Assembly (NCBI GenBank): GCA_965153455.1
Contig: OZ234497.1
Coordinates: forward strand, 16,981,872-17,045,871
Source of the DNA: Sphagnum compactum
Lineage: Eukaryota > Bryophyta > Sphagnopsida > Sphagnales
Direction of reading: 5' to 3'
Length of the DNA: 64,000 nt
Position numbers and translations under genes: made by a program. This document shows, piece after piece, positions 14,301-26,277 of this stretch (positions are counted from its first letter, which is position 1; each line of letters starts with the position of its first letter). The notes under the pieces were generated by a model. The model was not told where the DNA came from. It was given only the letters and a program-made list of their open reading frames with translations, and ran no database searches.

Positions 14301-15086
14301 CACCAAGACTGCAAGCCACAAGTGGTGCACCGTGATGTCAAATCATGCAATATTCTACTAGACTCAAACATGGAGGCACACTTGGCTGATTTTGGTATTG
14401 CCAAGCACATACAGCCTGCAAGAACTCACACCTCAACCTATGTACTGGGCACCATCGGCTACATTGATCCAGAATATGCACAGACCTCTCGACTTAATGA
14501 AAAGTCTGACGTTTACAGCTATGGAATTGTTCTTTTGGAGCTTCTTATGGGCAAGAAAGCTGTGGAGGAAGAAGTGAATTTGCTCGATTGGGTCTGTCCT
14601 TTCTCCACCACAGCAAACCGTGCTTGGTCATTCACAAATTCAGGTTGAAATAGTAGTGATGAGTACATACACAGCATGCCTTTTGATTGGTTGGTTCTAA
14701 ACAGTTTACATGACTGGGTCACGGTGTTGCAGGTCAGATCAAAGATCGACAGCAAAAATTTGATGGATGCAGTTGACCCTCAAGTACAAGCAACCTGCCT
14801 GGATGTTGACCATCTTGAAAAAGCACTGAAACTAGCATTGTTGTGTACGAAGCAGAATCCTGTTCAAAGGCCTTCCATGTATGACGTCTCCCAGGTGCTT
14901 GACTCTCTTCTCCCTGTTGTATCTCCAAAATACAAGCCCACATCACAGCAGTCACCTGGATCTAAGCATCGCCGGTACGTAGACACGTACAGCGGGAAGC
15001 AGGCAGAGGACATCAGAGCCAGTAGCAGCACATCTGGAGGAGACTTACTGGACCAATTTGAAGACGTCATTTCCCGAAATGTATGA
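5397..15086 (+). CDS. ERECTA: ERECTA-family leucine-rich repeat receptor-like kinase (27 exons)
   Basis: Membrane receptor kinase of the family that binds EPF/EPFL peptides and signals through MAP kinases in stomatal patterning and organ growth (family knowledge). Exons: 5397-5604, 7079-7214, 7384-7455, 7728-7799, 8045-8116, 8342-8413, 8880-8951, 9209-9280, 9400-9471, 9649-9717, 10005-10076, 10264-10335, 10482-10553, 10716-10787, 10999-11070, 11232-11303, 11481-11552, 11795-11866, 12022-12093, 12314-12385, 12594-12665, 12794-12865, 13147-13232, 13415-13543, 13720-14055, 14221-14591, 14733-15086. The model gives 1018 aa; Arabidopsis ERECTA is slightly shorter, with the same exon plan. Order: signal peptide (LMLVALLFRLILVW), Cys pair CSWTGVTC, 20 LRRs (residues ~115-594, each a 72-bp exon except one of 69), Cys pair ELCGS/SICGG, membrane helix ~631-652, kinase ~697-970. 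The kinase looks active: GRGGSSTVY loop, Lys~720, HRDVKSCN ~814, DFG ~834, IDPEYA. The first in-frame ATG is 5397; 5439 or 5499 would put the signal peptide nearer the N-terminus. Exon 17 has a weak donor (GTGGGC). Confidence 0.93.
5605..7078 (+). other. Long first intron of the receptor kinase gene, opening with an AAG microsatellite
   Basis: The first intron (about 1.47 kb) is much longer than the others, which are mostly 130-470 bp. It starts GTGAG and is followed at once by an AAG-type repeat to about 5634. It then holds T-rich DNA, but no exon I can support. If retained, the frame would read into a lysine run and stop. Long 5' introns often carry regulatory elements in plants; nothing specific is visible here. 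Confidence 0.6.
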
Positions 15087-16679
15087 TTTTTGAACCCAAC
15101 AACCCTAGAGCAATGGATTTTAAAGCTGCTCGGTTTTGTAACAACACATACCCCATTTTGTTTTCGTTTCTTCAACAGTGTAGGAAATTGCCTGTCAAAT
15201 ATGCCTTCTTTTAAAGTGCTCCTGGTATGTGCCCCCGCTGATCTCCCAGGGCACACTAAATCCATACAAGCAGAGAAAATTGAGATGGAAAGTTTGAAAA
15301 TTTCTTGTCCAGATGAGGTCCACCAGTCATAGAAGAGTTTCTCAATGGGGATGGACACCCATGGTTTTCATAAAGCTGGACAGAATTGCAGCTGAAGAGA
15401 ACCTGTGTCATACGCTCCCTTCACCACCCACTAAGCTCTCAAGGTCTTTGTTAAGGTCAAGAATTTCTCATATGCCGACGCTTCACAGTATATAAGTTTG
15501 CAAAATGCACAACCAAAAAAAGATTACCAAGAGTAGCCAGGCCTTTTGTTTCTCTTTTTCCACTTCCCCTTCAATGATGTACTTATGGTTTTGCTGAACT
15601 TTGCATTTTTTCTAAGTTCATTTGTCCCTCATGATGAAATTTTTGGGGGTTGAAGGTAAAACCTTCACATAGGCAAAACCAAGTTCTCAAGTTTTTCAAA
15701 AATTGAGAACTGGCCAATTTTGATGCCAATATGAAAATGTTTTACCTTCAAATAAGAACTTCGGTTTGAACACCTGAATTGATTACCTATTTGGACCAAT
15801 GGTCATATTCATTTGTCACATGAAAGACCTTAACATGCAAATTTGAAGGTATAACTTTTCATATTGCCATCAAATTGGCCAAATGACATGAATGAAGATA
15901 GATACTATATCAAAATTGTAATGAAAGAAGAACATTCCAATGCACACATTTCAATCAATGAAAGTAAATGTCTATTTTGCATTATGATTATAGTATGCAT
16001 CTCTATGAATTTTGGCTAGTTATAAATGACTTTTGTGTTATATAGGCAACAGCAATTTTGTGTATCGCTTTCATGTTATGAAAACACCAACAAATCACAA
16101 ACAAAAACTCATCTTAAACTACATTTGAGAATTGTCATGTTTACATGAGGACAATTTTATGCAACAAAAATGTTGTGTGTATGAAATGACATGCTCATTG
16201 TATTTGTAATGACTCGTAGAAGATTCAAAATGGAAGACCCAAAGTGTGCGTGGGCAGGGGGCAGCACTAAGATGTGTCTGGGTACCACCAGGCGCATCTC
16301 TGACAAACAAAAGGGCAGTCAGAGAAAAAGAAGAAGCAAGCAATGCTTTTGTACTGCCTACAATAACAACTCTGTGGACATGTACAATATTGGGGGTAAA
16401 AAAACCACTCATTATGCTAGTATTCTAGGCCTTTTAAAATAATGAAGCAATGATGAAAATCCTTTTAAGAAGGTGCACAAGAAAAAATTGGATTTCCTAC
16501 CTGACAAAGATCTTTAAAAGAGAAAAATGGTCTTTAAAAAAAAATTATAGAATAAATTATATAAATTATTATTAAAAAAAAAAAAAAAACCCTCTTAGAT
16601 GGCCTTCTGAACACCACTCTGTCAGAAGAAGATACATGATTAGAAAAATAAAGTCTCTCCAAAAATATAGAGACCTATT

Positions 16680-16717
16680 TTTAGGGTTTAGGGTTTAGGG
16701 TTTAGGGTTTAAACCCT
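16680..16717. repeat. Interstitial telomere-type repeat, (TTTAGGG)4 plus inverted CCCTAAA half
   Basis: Four uninterrupted TTTAGGG units (16680-16707) run directly into TTTAAACCCT. The last unit thus forms the palindrome AGGGTTTAAACCCT (16704-16717). Single or short telo-box arrays are common in plant chromosomes and promoters. The array is too short to be a chromosome end. Confidence 0.85.
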
Positions 16718-17027
16718 GACAAGAAAACCAAAGTGCTGAAAAGCTCTCCCCCAATCATCATCCCAAAAGCTTGCAAAAGGCTAAAGAATTTTTTTTTTGA
16801 ATTTTGCAGTCAACAATTAATTTAAGCTTCTTTAAAAAAAATTGAGTTGTTTGGAGTTAAGTTAAGATTGAAAAAGGACAAAAATGTTCAGAAGTGGGAC
16901 CCTCTGGAATCTATAAGGTAGTCAGGGAGACTCTCAGGAGCATCAATATTGGCTACCACTATTTTTGGCCTGGACTAATTTAATTAATAATAGCCCTTCC
17001 TAAGAACACCCTACCTTATTACTCTAG

Positions 17028-17249
17028 TACCTTGGCCCATTTCAACAACACATGTCTGTCAAATGAATGAATAATTAAATTAATTAATTTTGAAACATTC
17101 ATTCCCAAAAAATGGAATAATCTTAAATATTTCATAAATATTTTCCTTCACAATGTCTATTTTTTGATTTGGAAGAAATTAATTTTTGAAAATTTCAACA
17201 TTTCTGAAAATAATATATATATATAATTAGTGTCAAACTGGCTTAGGTA
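17028..17249 (+). mobile_element. MITE family A, copy 1 (TA-flanked, TIR CCTTGGCC-like)
   Basis: Left end TA|CCTTGGCCCATTTCAAC (TIR from 17030) and right end GGCTTAGG|TA (TIR to 17247) form imperfect terminal inverted repeats flanked by TA on both sides. The internal sequence matches the better-preserved copy at 58812-59002. The element is about 218 bp with no coding capacity. TA target duplications are typical of Tc1/mariner-related (Stowaway-like) MITEs; assignment to that superfamily is an inference from the TSD only. Confidence 0.6.
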
Positions 17250-17729
17250 CTAAGGTATTCATTTTGGGAGCAAGTTCAAGTTGTGATGCAAAATAATAAT
17301 CATTGATAACACAAAAAAATCATTGCAGATTGTTTGTTCTTCATGTTTTGGAAAGAGTGATAGAAACAAACAGCAAAAGGACAAAATCATTGATGATTTA
17401 ATGCAGCTAAAAGTGGTGTGGATCATCAGACTTAGGAACATTTAGCCAAATATGGCTATAGATATGAAGCATAAATGTTTGATCATTATCCCTCTATATA
17501 TTCTCAGCTATATACTGAAATCCAAATATAAGAATGTAATTTTTTTTTAAATATTTTTTTTCCCCCCCTCATTTTTGGTGATTGAAACCCTCACAACTCT
17601 ACTTCATTTTGAAATTCTAATTGCAATTGCAATTTTTGGGGAAATTTCCCCAGTCTAAAAATGAAAAAAAAGAAAACATTGGTGATGATCATCCATAAGT
17701 AGGGGTTTTTTTTTCTTTTAAAAAAAAAG

Positions 17730-17980
17730 TTTTTTAGCCAATTTTGGCAGTTAGGTGGCCCATCAGTGGACTGTGTCAAGTTTTCTTTTTTTGGGAACCC
17801 TGCTGTATTTTGGCGACATGCTATAACATAGTGTAAATATGGCGATTTCAAAACTGTTATTCTGGGAAAAAAAAATCACATTTTGTACGATTTTCATTTT
17901 TTTTGGGCTGCCGTGGCAAAATTTTGCCCAAAAAAATAAATTCACTGTCCATAAGACAATTTAGCCAAACTTGGTTAATG
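17730..17980 (+). repeat. Dispersed repeat family B, copy 1
   Basis: Shares ordered blocks with 49130-49330 read on the other strand: a TAGCCAA..TTGG start, TTTTTTGGGAA-CCTGC, TATTTTGGCGAC, a T run followed by GGGCTGCCGTGG, and GCAAAATTTTGCCC followed by AAAAAAATAAAT. No reading frame. Probably a non-autonomous transposon relic. Confidence 0.55.
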
Positions 17981-18599
17981 AAAATATGAAAATAAAGAAT
18001 GTAAACATCCTTTTATTTTGTTGGCTAATTGCTGGAACTTGATTTTTGAATATGGTTACTTTATATATGTATATTCCCTCAAATCTGGCAATCCAAAATC
18101 CAAAAAACATTGATTTTTCACATTTCTGAAAAAATAATTCACTGAATGGCAAAAAAATTGCCAAAAGAAAAGAAAAGAAAAGAAAAAAACATTAATTTGG
18201 AGGGCACCTTGAAAATCCCTCTTTTCCAAGAGGACAAATTTTCTAAGGTTGGGTGGTAGCTTACACCCACCTAATAAATTTCCTAAATTTTAGGTGGGAA
18301 TTTACATATGTTTAGGCGGGGGCAAAACAAAAATTTCACACAATGGTTGTATTAGTGTACCCACATTACCCACCCTAAAACCCTAATTATCATCCATTGT
18401 CATTGGATGTAAAAAATGGCATCTCTATTGCCATGAAGTTCCATCCAACAAATGAACTTACATTTCACAGCAAAATCCCATGAACATCCCTCAAATTAAT
18501 GAAAACTTTGAATGAAAACTTTGCTGGAGGCACTTCTCCTATTTCATATTAATTAGTTGGGGTTGCCTCACAAGTCCAACTTTCTTTTTTGCAATGAGC

Positions 18600-18835
18600 C
18601 AATTGCTAATGGGAAGACCCTTGGGGAACACATTGGGAACATATTGGGAACTTGAAGGGAACATGTTACGAACAAAGTAAAAAAGAAAAAAAAAAAAATC
18701 CTCTCCCCCCTCTCCCCCCGCCCCCAAAACTTGAAAGAAAAAAAAACAAGGCACTTTGAGTGCACACTGAGCCTTCAAATTGGCTGCATGAAAATTTCTA
18801 TTTCCAAAATGGTTCATCACCCACATAAGAAAATT
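18600..18835 (+). repeat. Dispersed repeat family C, copy 1
   Basis: Matches 48410-48640 in the same orientation. Both have repeated GGGAAC words, a C-rich/A-rich middle, then a conserved end reading GAGCCTTC, TTGGCTGCATGAAA and TTTCTATTTCCAAAA. Non-coding. Confidence 0.6.
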
Positions 18836-19172
18836 GCTTATTCCAATCATCCCATTAAAATACCACCCTCAAAATTAGGAAAAAAAAATTAAAATTTAGA
18901 CTCCTTCCCAGATTCAAAACATACTCATTTCATTTAAATGCTACACTTTAAATTAGGGGCCCCCCAAAAAAAAATTAAAAAAAAAAATCCTTTCAAAAGC
19001 TACCCAATAATCCCATCAAAAGACTCTCATCATAAAATTGAGGGAAAAAAATAGAAACCCTACTCATGAAGTTATGATGTAAATTTCTTAGATTATTAGG
19101 TAGCTTAATATGAGATTAAGTTAATTAGGCTGTTTACATTAGGTCCTTATTGGAGTACTAAGTATAGGAGAA

Positions 19173-19189
19173 GGGTTTAGGGTTTAGGG
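19173..19189. promoter_or_regulatory. Telo-box pair upstream of the copper ATPase pseudogene
   Basis: GGGTTTAGGGTTTAGGG, about 230 bp upstream of the first possible ATG of the pseudogene. Telo-boxes occur in plant promoters, but activity cannot be judged from sequence. A further AAACCCTAAACCCTA lies within the pseudogene at about 21553-21567. Confidence 0.35.
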
Positions 19190-19405
19190 TCTATTAGCAG
19201 ATCCTGCCACTGGCATTGCAAAGGGACACCAAAGGGAGAGTGAGGAAGGACATGTTGATAGAGAACACTTTTCAAATTGTGTCCTTGCATGTGTTTTCTG
19301 GGGAAGAAATCGGAGAAAAAAAAAGAGGTAGTAGTGATGGTGATGATGATAGTTCTTGATGATCGAGGGAAATTTCGAGCCGCGGAGTTTTGAGGAGAAT
19401 TGGAG

Positions 19406-22400
19406 ATGGGTTTGCAGCTGGCGAGTAGGGTGGGGCAACAGAGAGTGGTGCAGAGCAGCAGTGAGGAGGACAGAGGAGAGACACTGCCGCTGCTGCAATC
19501 CACATGGCCAGACTGGGATGGGAATGGGGTTGTCGACAAGGTTAGGGTTAGAGTCTTGGTGAACTAGGAGGGGGAGAAGGAGGAAGAGGAGACCAGGGAT
19601 GAGAAATTGCTGGTGTCTGCCAGAGGCATGACATGTGCAGCATGCTCTACCTCAGTGGAGATGGCACTAAAGCGGCTGCCTGCAGTCATGACTGCAGCTG
19701 TCACATTGATTCAGGAGAACGCCGAGATTTTGTAATACCCAGCACTTCTTAACGTGGGTGGATTTCCGTTTGTCGGTTTCTCGAACCCTGGGTTCTAAGC
19801 TCCCTTTTTTGCATGCTAATAATATTGCTCTGTGTGGTAGCCAGTAGCCAGTGCCATTCAATTTTGTATTCTGTTGTTACCTTGTGTGGGACCTGCATTC
19901 AATGGTGAATGCATGCGTTCAGTATCCTGTCACACAATTTTGTTTCGAGTTGTCGCCATTGTCGACAATGCTACCATGTTGCCGTCTGTTGCATTTGTCT
20001 CTTCTGAAGCTGATCATTGAGAGAAGAGGTTCAAAAAAGTGTTCACAAGAGATTGGGTTCAGGGTTGCCATCCCAGATCTTTCACACTATGATGTGTCCC
20101 GCAGCTCACCAACAGCGAGCAAGCATCAGAGCAATTTACTCTTGTATCCTACAATCATAGTAACAGATACCGCATCCATTGCTTATCAGTTTCAATAAAC
20201 TTTACTGGAGGTTGTATGCATGCATGTGTGCAAACAAGAAGAGGACATTGTGGAGGCTATAGAAGATACAGGATTTGATCTGGAGATAACCTTGAATGCA
20301 GTTTCACCTAGCTTGGTATAGCTGCTGCTCCTTCGAGTTAGTGAGTTCTATAGAGACTGTGTTGAGGAGACTACCAGGGATAGCTTGTGCATCTGTCACA
20401 TTGACCACTGAGATGGGTGAAGTGGAATTTGATCCCAGGTTGATAGACCAACAAGCGATTATCAGCACCACTGATGACACAGGGTTTGATGCTGCCTTAG
20501 TGGACAGCCCTCAGAGGGCCAAGATCTCCTTTCTGGTGAAGGGAATGAACAATTATGAGGACAGGAAGAGTGTTGAAGAGGTACTTTGTGACCTGAAGGG
20601 TGTATGAGAACTTACAGTTAGTGCCATGGCCGGAAAGGTGGAGACATCCATAGATTCCGAAGTGACTGGTCTGAGGGCTGTTGCTGATGCAGTGGAGAAC
20701 AGTGGAGCTGGCTGCTACAAAGTAGTCTTGCCCAACCCCTACACATGAGTTTTGTCTGATTATGGTGCAGAGGTTGGGCACATGTATCAGCTGTTCCTGT
20801 GGAGTTGTGCTTTCAGTGTGAGTTCCATTACCATTTGATGTATTTTCCTTGATGAGGACATTATACATCATTGTGCATTTTCATTATGGCTGGGTTGAAG
20901 GATCCAGAGACATTCACATGATTGGTGCTCAAGGGTGTATAAATTATTGAGGTTGCATCCTTATGTCAACCGATCAGTTGTGGTATGAACTGCAATGGTA
21001 AACAGATACCTGTGGTGTTTATTGGAGTTGTCTGTCCACATATTGTGGTTTTCCAGTATCTTCTAGTCCTACAATGGGGGCCCTTCCTGCTGTTGGACTG
21101 GCTCAAGTGGACACTGGTGACAGCCGTCCAGTTCATTATTGGTTGGCAGTTTTATGTTGGGGCTTACCACTTGTTGTGGCAGGGTTCTGCGAACATGGAT
21201 GTGCTTGTGACATTAGGCACCACAGCAGCATATGTATACTCTGTTTGTGGACTCCTGTATGGTGCAGTTACAGGTTCTCCTGCAATGACATACTTTGAGA
21301 CAAGTGCCATGCTTTTCTCATTTGTACTCCTTGGAAAGTACCTGGAATCTCTCGCCAAAGGGAAGACCTCAGAGGCCATTGGGAAGCTTCTAGAGCTTGC
21401 TCCTACCACAGCAATTCTGCTCACAGTAGACTCCAGTATTGTCCTGATTACCTACATGCTGTTCCTGATAATGAAAGCTACACATTTACTCTACAGTAAA
21501 TAGAACAGTCAATTCTTGTTGCATTGTCTGTAATTCAATACAAAATCCATTTTCCGTAAACCCTAAACCCTACATCCTTCTGCACCAGTGCTATTACTTC
21601 CATTGCATGTGATCAACTCCACCAGAGTGCAGGACTTTTGTGAGAGCTCTAGTCAAATCTGACTTTACCAGCAAAGGGAGGGATTGTGAAGAAGATGTTC
21701 ACCTTTTATCATCTAACAAAGGGAAGAACTCAGAGTATCAGTTTTTCTGCTACTTAAGATTCTTTTCCATCCTGGCACATGGTGGAGATCTTGACTATAA
21801 TGCAATTGCTGTGCAATGTGCAGTTAATTCAGAGGGGTGATTTGCTGAAAGTCCCACCTGCAGCAAAGGTGCCAGCTGATGGGATAGCTGTGTGTGGGGC
21901 CAGTCCTGTTAACAAGAGCATGATCACTGGGGAGTCTTCACCAGCTGCAAACAAGATGGGTGATTCTGTTATAGATGGCACTCTCAATATGAATGGAGGC
22001 ATGCACATACGGGCCATGAGGGTTGGACGTGACACTGCACTTGCACAGATTATCAACCTGGTGGAAGCTGCCCAGATGACAAAGGCACCTATACAGAAGT
22101 TTGCTGATTGTGTACGTTCTTACAACAACTTTCTTGCTTGAAATAGATTGTTGATGAGTTGGCTGTTGTAGATAAATATCCACATCTGATTGTATGTGAT
22201 TTTAGTTGTTGCATTAGGTTCTCTTCTTAGTCCTGTATGTGAGCACTCACCTTGTCTCTGTTCCAATCCAACCCCTGAGTTTGAGTGTAACCTGCATTTG
22301 ATTGATAGGATTGCTTTTACAAGCTGCTGAACTGGATTGCTTGCTGCATGAGACTATGTGGCAGACAAAATACTGTGAGTGTATGCAGATAATACTCTTG

Positions 22401-24682
22401 AGTTCTGTTTGCGCAGAATAGATGCTGGGTTTCATGCTTTGGGTTGTTGTGTCTTCTGGACAGATTGCCAGCATTTTTGTCCCAGTTGTTGTTTCAATGG
22501 CTGTCACCACTTTCTTGGCTGGTGAGTGTTTTCTGCTACATAGACCTTAATTCAAGTTTGGGCATAAGCTGATATGGCCTAAGAATGCCTGAGTTTAAAT
22601 CATTGGTCTAATGACTTTTGGGCAGGTAATAGTTCCAAGAAGTAGCTGTCTGGTTTTCTATTGAAGATTTGCGTAAGCAGTACATGTGTTTATTTTGAAA
22701 TAAGACTAATCTCTGTTGCAACATTGGACAGATACATCACTGGGAGACTAGGGTCGTACCCTGACTCATGGCTCCCCACCAGCACCAGGCACTTTGTGTT
22801 TGCAATTTGGTGACTGTTATTGCCTGTCCATATGCCCTGGGACTGGCAACACCAACAGCTGTTATAGTTGCAACTGGTATTGGTGCCAGCAATGGGATCT
22901 TAATCAAGGGGGGGGATGCACTGGAACATGCCCACAAAGTGTGGTGTGTGATGTTTGACAAGACAGGCACTTTGACAAAAGGGAACCTGCAGTTATGAAC
23001 CACAGAGTGTACAATAAGACTCCATTGGCTGACTTTCTTACGCTGGTTGCATCAGCAGAGGTTACCTCCTGGTTTTCACTTGTTGTGTTTTGTTTGAATG
23101 TGTTCTTCGTTTGGGAACCATGACCTTTTCTCCACTGTTGGGAGCTTTCAGTCCAGGCTCTCTCCTCCCCTGTTCTTCTTGGCTCATTGTGTTTTCTGCT
23201 AGCTAGACCTTAAAAATGTTCAGTTTGAAACAGGCTGGCAGTGAGCACCCATTGGCAAAAGCAATTGTGGACTACACACATTACTTTCTGGAATTTGGAG
23301 GACCTCCGACCCTGAAAGCTGCACACACACTGAGAAGTAGAGATACAAGTTGGATGAAATCAGCTTCCTCATTTGAGAATATTCCTGGCAAGGGAGTGCA
23401 TTGTCAAGTGGATAACAAGGGCATATTGGTTAGTTACCATTATTCTTACAGCTAAGGATTTCTGCATTTGCCCATTGATCTTTCAGCTTGCTTTGTATCT
23501 GGGGCTTGGGAAGGCTTTCATGGTGTATGCTGAGATTTGTCTGAAACTTTTACCCAGGTTGGCAATCAGAAGCTGATGAGCAACTCAGGAGTGGCCATCT
23601 TAAAAGCCATAGAAGATTATTTGCAAGAGAACAAACAATGGACTCAGACAGTTGTTATAGTAGCCTTTGATGGGGCTGTAGCAGGTGTTATTAGCATTCA
23701 GATCCCTTGAAACAGGAGGCAGCAGTTGTGATGGAGGGCCTGAAAAGTATGGGTATCAAGTGCATTCTGGTCACTGGCAACAATTGGCAAACTGCTAGAT
23801 CTGTGGCAGATGAGGTTTGACATTTTCTTCTTATAGTACTCTGATGGCATGTGTTTCTTGAAGTATACTTTCTTCCCTTACTTATTCCTTTGCCTGTGAA
23901 TCAGATCTTGCCCAATCACTGAAAGAACAAGAATACCCAATGATGTCAATTAATGTCCATAGTCCTGGCCCTTAAAGTAGGAGTTATTTCTGAAACTTCC
24001 AGCATCATATCTCAGAAAGAGCTACTTGCAGTAGTAGCTTCCTTTTGATTGAGTGTCATGGCTCTACTCTTCTCACAGACAAATAACTTGCCCTACTTTT
24101 CTTTGATTTGGCAGGTGGGCATCATGGATGTAATGGCAGAAGTATTACCTGCTGGAAAGACAAAAGCAATATGGTCACTTCAGGCAGATGGAACAGTAGT
24201 TGCAATGGTTGGGGATGGCATTAATGACTTGCCAGCACTCACCGCTGCTGATGTAGGCATGGCTATTGGTGCAGGCACCGGTATTGCGATTGAAGCTGCT
24301 GACTGTGTTCTGATGCACAATAGCTTGGAAGATGTGATTACAGCAACTGATCTCTCATGGAAATCAAATTAGCTTGAATCAAATTGAATTTGTGTTTGCA
24401 ATGGGGTATAGCATCCTTGCTATCCCTCTTGCTGCTGGCATTTTGTTCCCATATTTTGCACTCCGACTTCCCTCTTGGGCAGCAGGTGGGGCAATGACTT
24501 TTTCTTCCATTTCTGTTGTATGTTCCTCATTGTGGTCGAGAAGATACATGCGGTCACAACTTACTGAGTTGCTTCAGGGTAGGGTTCAAAAGTATGAGAT
24601 TTACTCAATTTTCTTCCTCACACTTCCTGTTATATGTTGTATAAATCAGTGTGGTGTACAATTACCAATTCTTATGTTATGA
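19406..24682 (+). pseudogene. HMA7: Decayed RAN1/HMA7-type copper-transporting P1B-ATPase
   Basis: The intact family pumps Cu into the secretory pathway, including to ethylene receptors. Conserved blocks occur in order: HMA domain 1 with GMTCAACS (19628 on); KQEEDIVEAIEDTGF (20229); HMA 2 core; membrane block GSANMDVLVTLGTTAAY to LGKYLESLAKGKTSEA (21006 on); TGES (about 21927); KAPIQKFADC|IASIFVPV (intron 22112-22463); DKTGT (22957); SEHPLAKAIV (about 23240); MVGDGIND; C-terminal helices. Lesions: in-frame TAG at 19565, TGA at 20605 and 20746; HMA 2 has lost its CxxC with a frame change near 20320; no EREIDA block between 21430 and 21820; frame changes near 22805, 22985, 23703 and 24365. Key residues also changed: CPC is CPY (22825-22833), TGDN is TGNN, the TM7 Asn is Ser (MGYSIL), and GAGTD is GAGTG. 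Introns are kept, so it is not a processed copy. No translation should be assigned. Confidence 0.88.
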
Positions 24683-26133
24683 GATGACCTCTGAAGTCAC
24701 CACTTAATAATAACCCAACAAGTAACTTCATCCTAGGGAAAATTTTGTTCTTTTCTTGAGAAGAGTCGATCTCCAGACTCTGAAGAGTGTTCATGTGATA
24801 AAATGTTTTGGATAGTATATTGGTAAGAACTCTCCTATTGTGAGTGGCAGCAGATTGGTGAGATCCTGGTATTATGGAGTATTGTTGGCGGGAGAAGCAC
24901 CAAAATTTGGGCGCCCCAGAAGATATAGTCAAGTAATTCAGACAATGTCCTGTTTGCATTTTTCCTTTTCCAGATGAGTTACAGGTAGTGGCTTGTAGCC
25001 TTTGTACCTGCATGCATTTTTCTGGTTCTGATACCAGTTGTGAACATTTTGCTCCTTTGAATTACATTTGTCCAGCTATTGATGTTTTATCAGCGCACAG
25101 ATTTACTAGTCAAGCATTGATCAAATGTAGGGCAGTGGGTCAAATTGTGAATCAATCACCATAACAAGAGATCACCATGTCATGCATTCTTTTAAAATTC
25201 TCAAGAAACTTCCTACATATGAAATGTTCAAAAAGTTCCTAACATTTCCAACCCAATTGCCACTACTATAATGAATGTGAGTTTCTGTAGCAAGAAACAA
25301 GGCTGCAATTCCGCGCTGCAATTCAGCAGCTTCTAATTAGGTTGCTGTGATCGTAGAATACTCTGCAAAACTTTGTGATCACAGTAGACTCTTGGAAAGA
25401 GACTCTTAGTACCCCCTTGCTAACTACTAGATGATGCACTCTGATGTAACAAGCAAAAGACTTGGTCTAATTATATCTGAAAAGCACATATTCATAACAA
25501 AATTGAAAACAAAATTTCAGAAACTAATCTGAAGCAAACGGAAATAATTCACTTTGAAATTAAAAACTTGGCCTCCAAATTCTTCACATTCCTCTCAAAA
25601 TGCAAACTCCCAAACACTATTCACCACCAGGCAGCAGTGTAGTGCTCCTCAGGATGCCCAACTTCCAGTTACAATATTGTATCTTCACATAACTTCTTGG
25701 GATTGCCATTCAGAGTGCGTCCCTCATTGCACAGAAGCAATTTGTCTAATTGTCACGTACTGTAATGGAACTAACCTGGGTAGATGCAACCCACTACTAC
25801 CATACAGCACCTTTGGCTGGAAGAATTTCATTAACTCTTCAACCTAAATGCCACACAAAATCATATCCCACCAGTGCAAATTCCCGAGTACCGGGTTTTC
25901 ATTGGACCACCTCAGTCAAGAGAAGACCCACCCTAGAAAAACAAATAAAATTCAGAAAGAATGTCTACTATGCAATGAGCATAGGCACCAAGGCTCATGC
26001 AAATACCTCTACAACACCAGATAGAATAAAAATTGGCCAGGATAATCCAGGCAGAGCAGATACTGTCTCCAGTCTTCCCTACTATCAGGACAAGTTTCAT
26101 CACCAGGTGCACCTTGTCCCAGAGTGGTATTCA
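24683..26133. other. Spacer between the ATPase pseudogene and the SEC14-type gene
   Basis: I see no gene. Short frames on both strands lack recognisable motifs. The convergent ends of the pseudogene (+) and the SEC14-type gene (-) meet here, so untranslated 3' sequence of the latter is expected below 26134 or 26278. Confidence 0.55.
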
Positions 26134-26208
26134 CTATTCTGTGCTCACAATCTCTCCCAGGAATGGTGTGCAAGTGATGTCTGTCAAGAAAACTACATCT
26201 GGGTACAA
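26134..26208 (-). CDS. Possible alternative last exon of the SEC14-type gene
   Basis: If the GTAAGT at 26289-26284 (minus strand) is used, an 81-bp intron would join the truncated last exon to 26208-26134 through a CAG acceptor. Phase is preserved, and the end becomes 24 additional residues (LYPDVVFLTDITCTPFLGEI and four more) before a stop. The intron is short for this gene. The tail shows no conserved motif I recognise, so this is only a candidate. Confidence 0.3.
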   Translation of the reverse strand: MYPDVVFLTDITCTPFLGEIVSTE

Positions 26209-26277
26209 CTGTCCATTTGAGCAATCAGAGCTGCTTAACATATGCAGTGAGATAGCAAACACATGCAGAGCCCTTTT

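Larger units (their letters stand above)
15087..19405. other. Spacer between the receptor kinase gene and the copper ATPase pseudogene
   Basis: AT-rich, with no credible coding sequence; the longest frames are antisense shadows of the kinase 3' end or low complexity. It contains interstitial telomere repeats (16680-16717 and 19173-19189), a TA-flanked MITE (17030-17247) and members of two other dispersed repeats (about 17730-17950 and 18600-18835). Confidence 0.7.

Noticed and set aside
14864-15358. 164-codon minus-strand frame over the kinase 3' end
   Set aside because: Antisense shadow of the last kinase exon; no motif.
16680-16707. True telomere or chromosome end
   Set aside because: Only four units, with normal sequence on both sides.
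21640-21840. Possible missing A-domain exon (EREIDA region) of the copper ATPase
   Set aside because: The frame SKGRDCEEDVHLL has only vague resemblance to GEREIDALLI and no proper splice context; treated as lost or unrecognisable.
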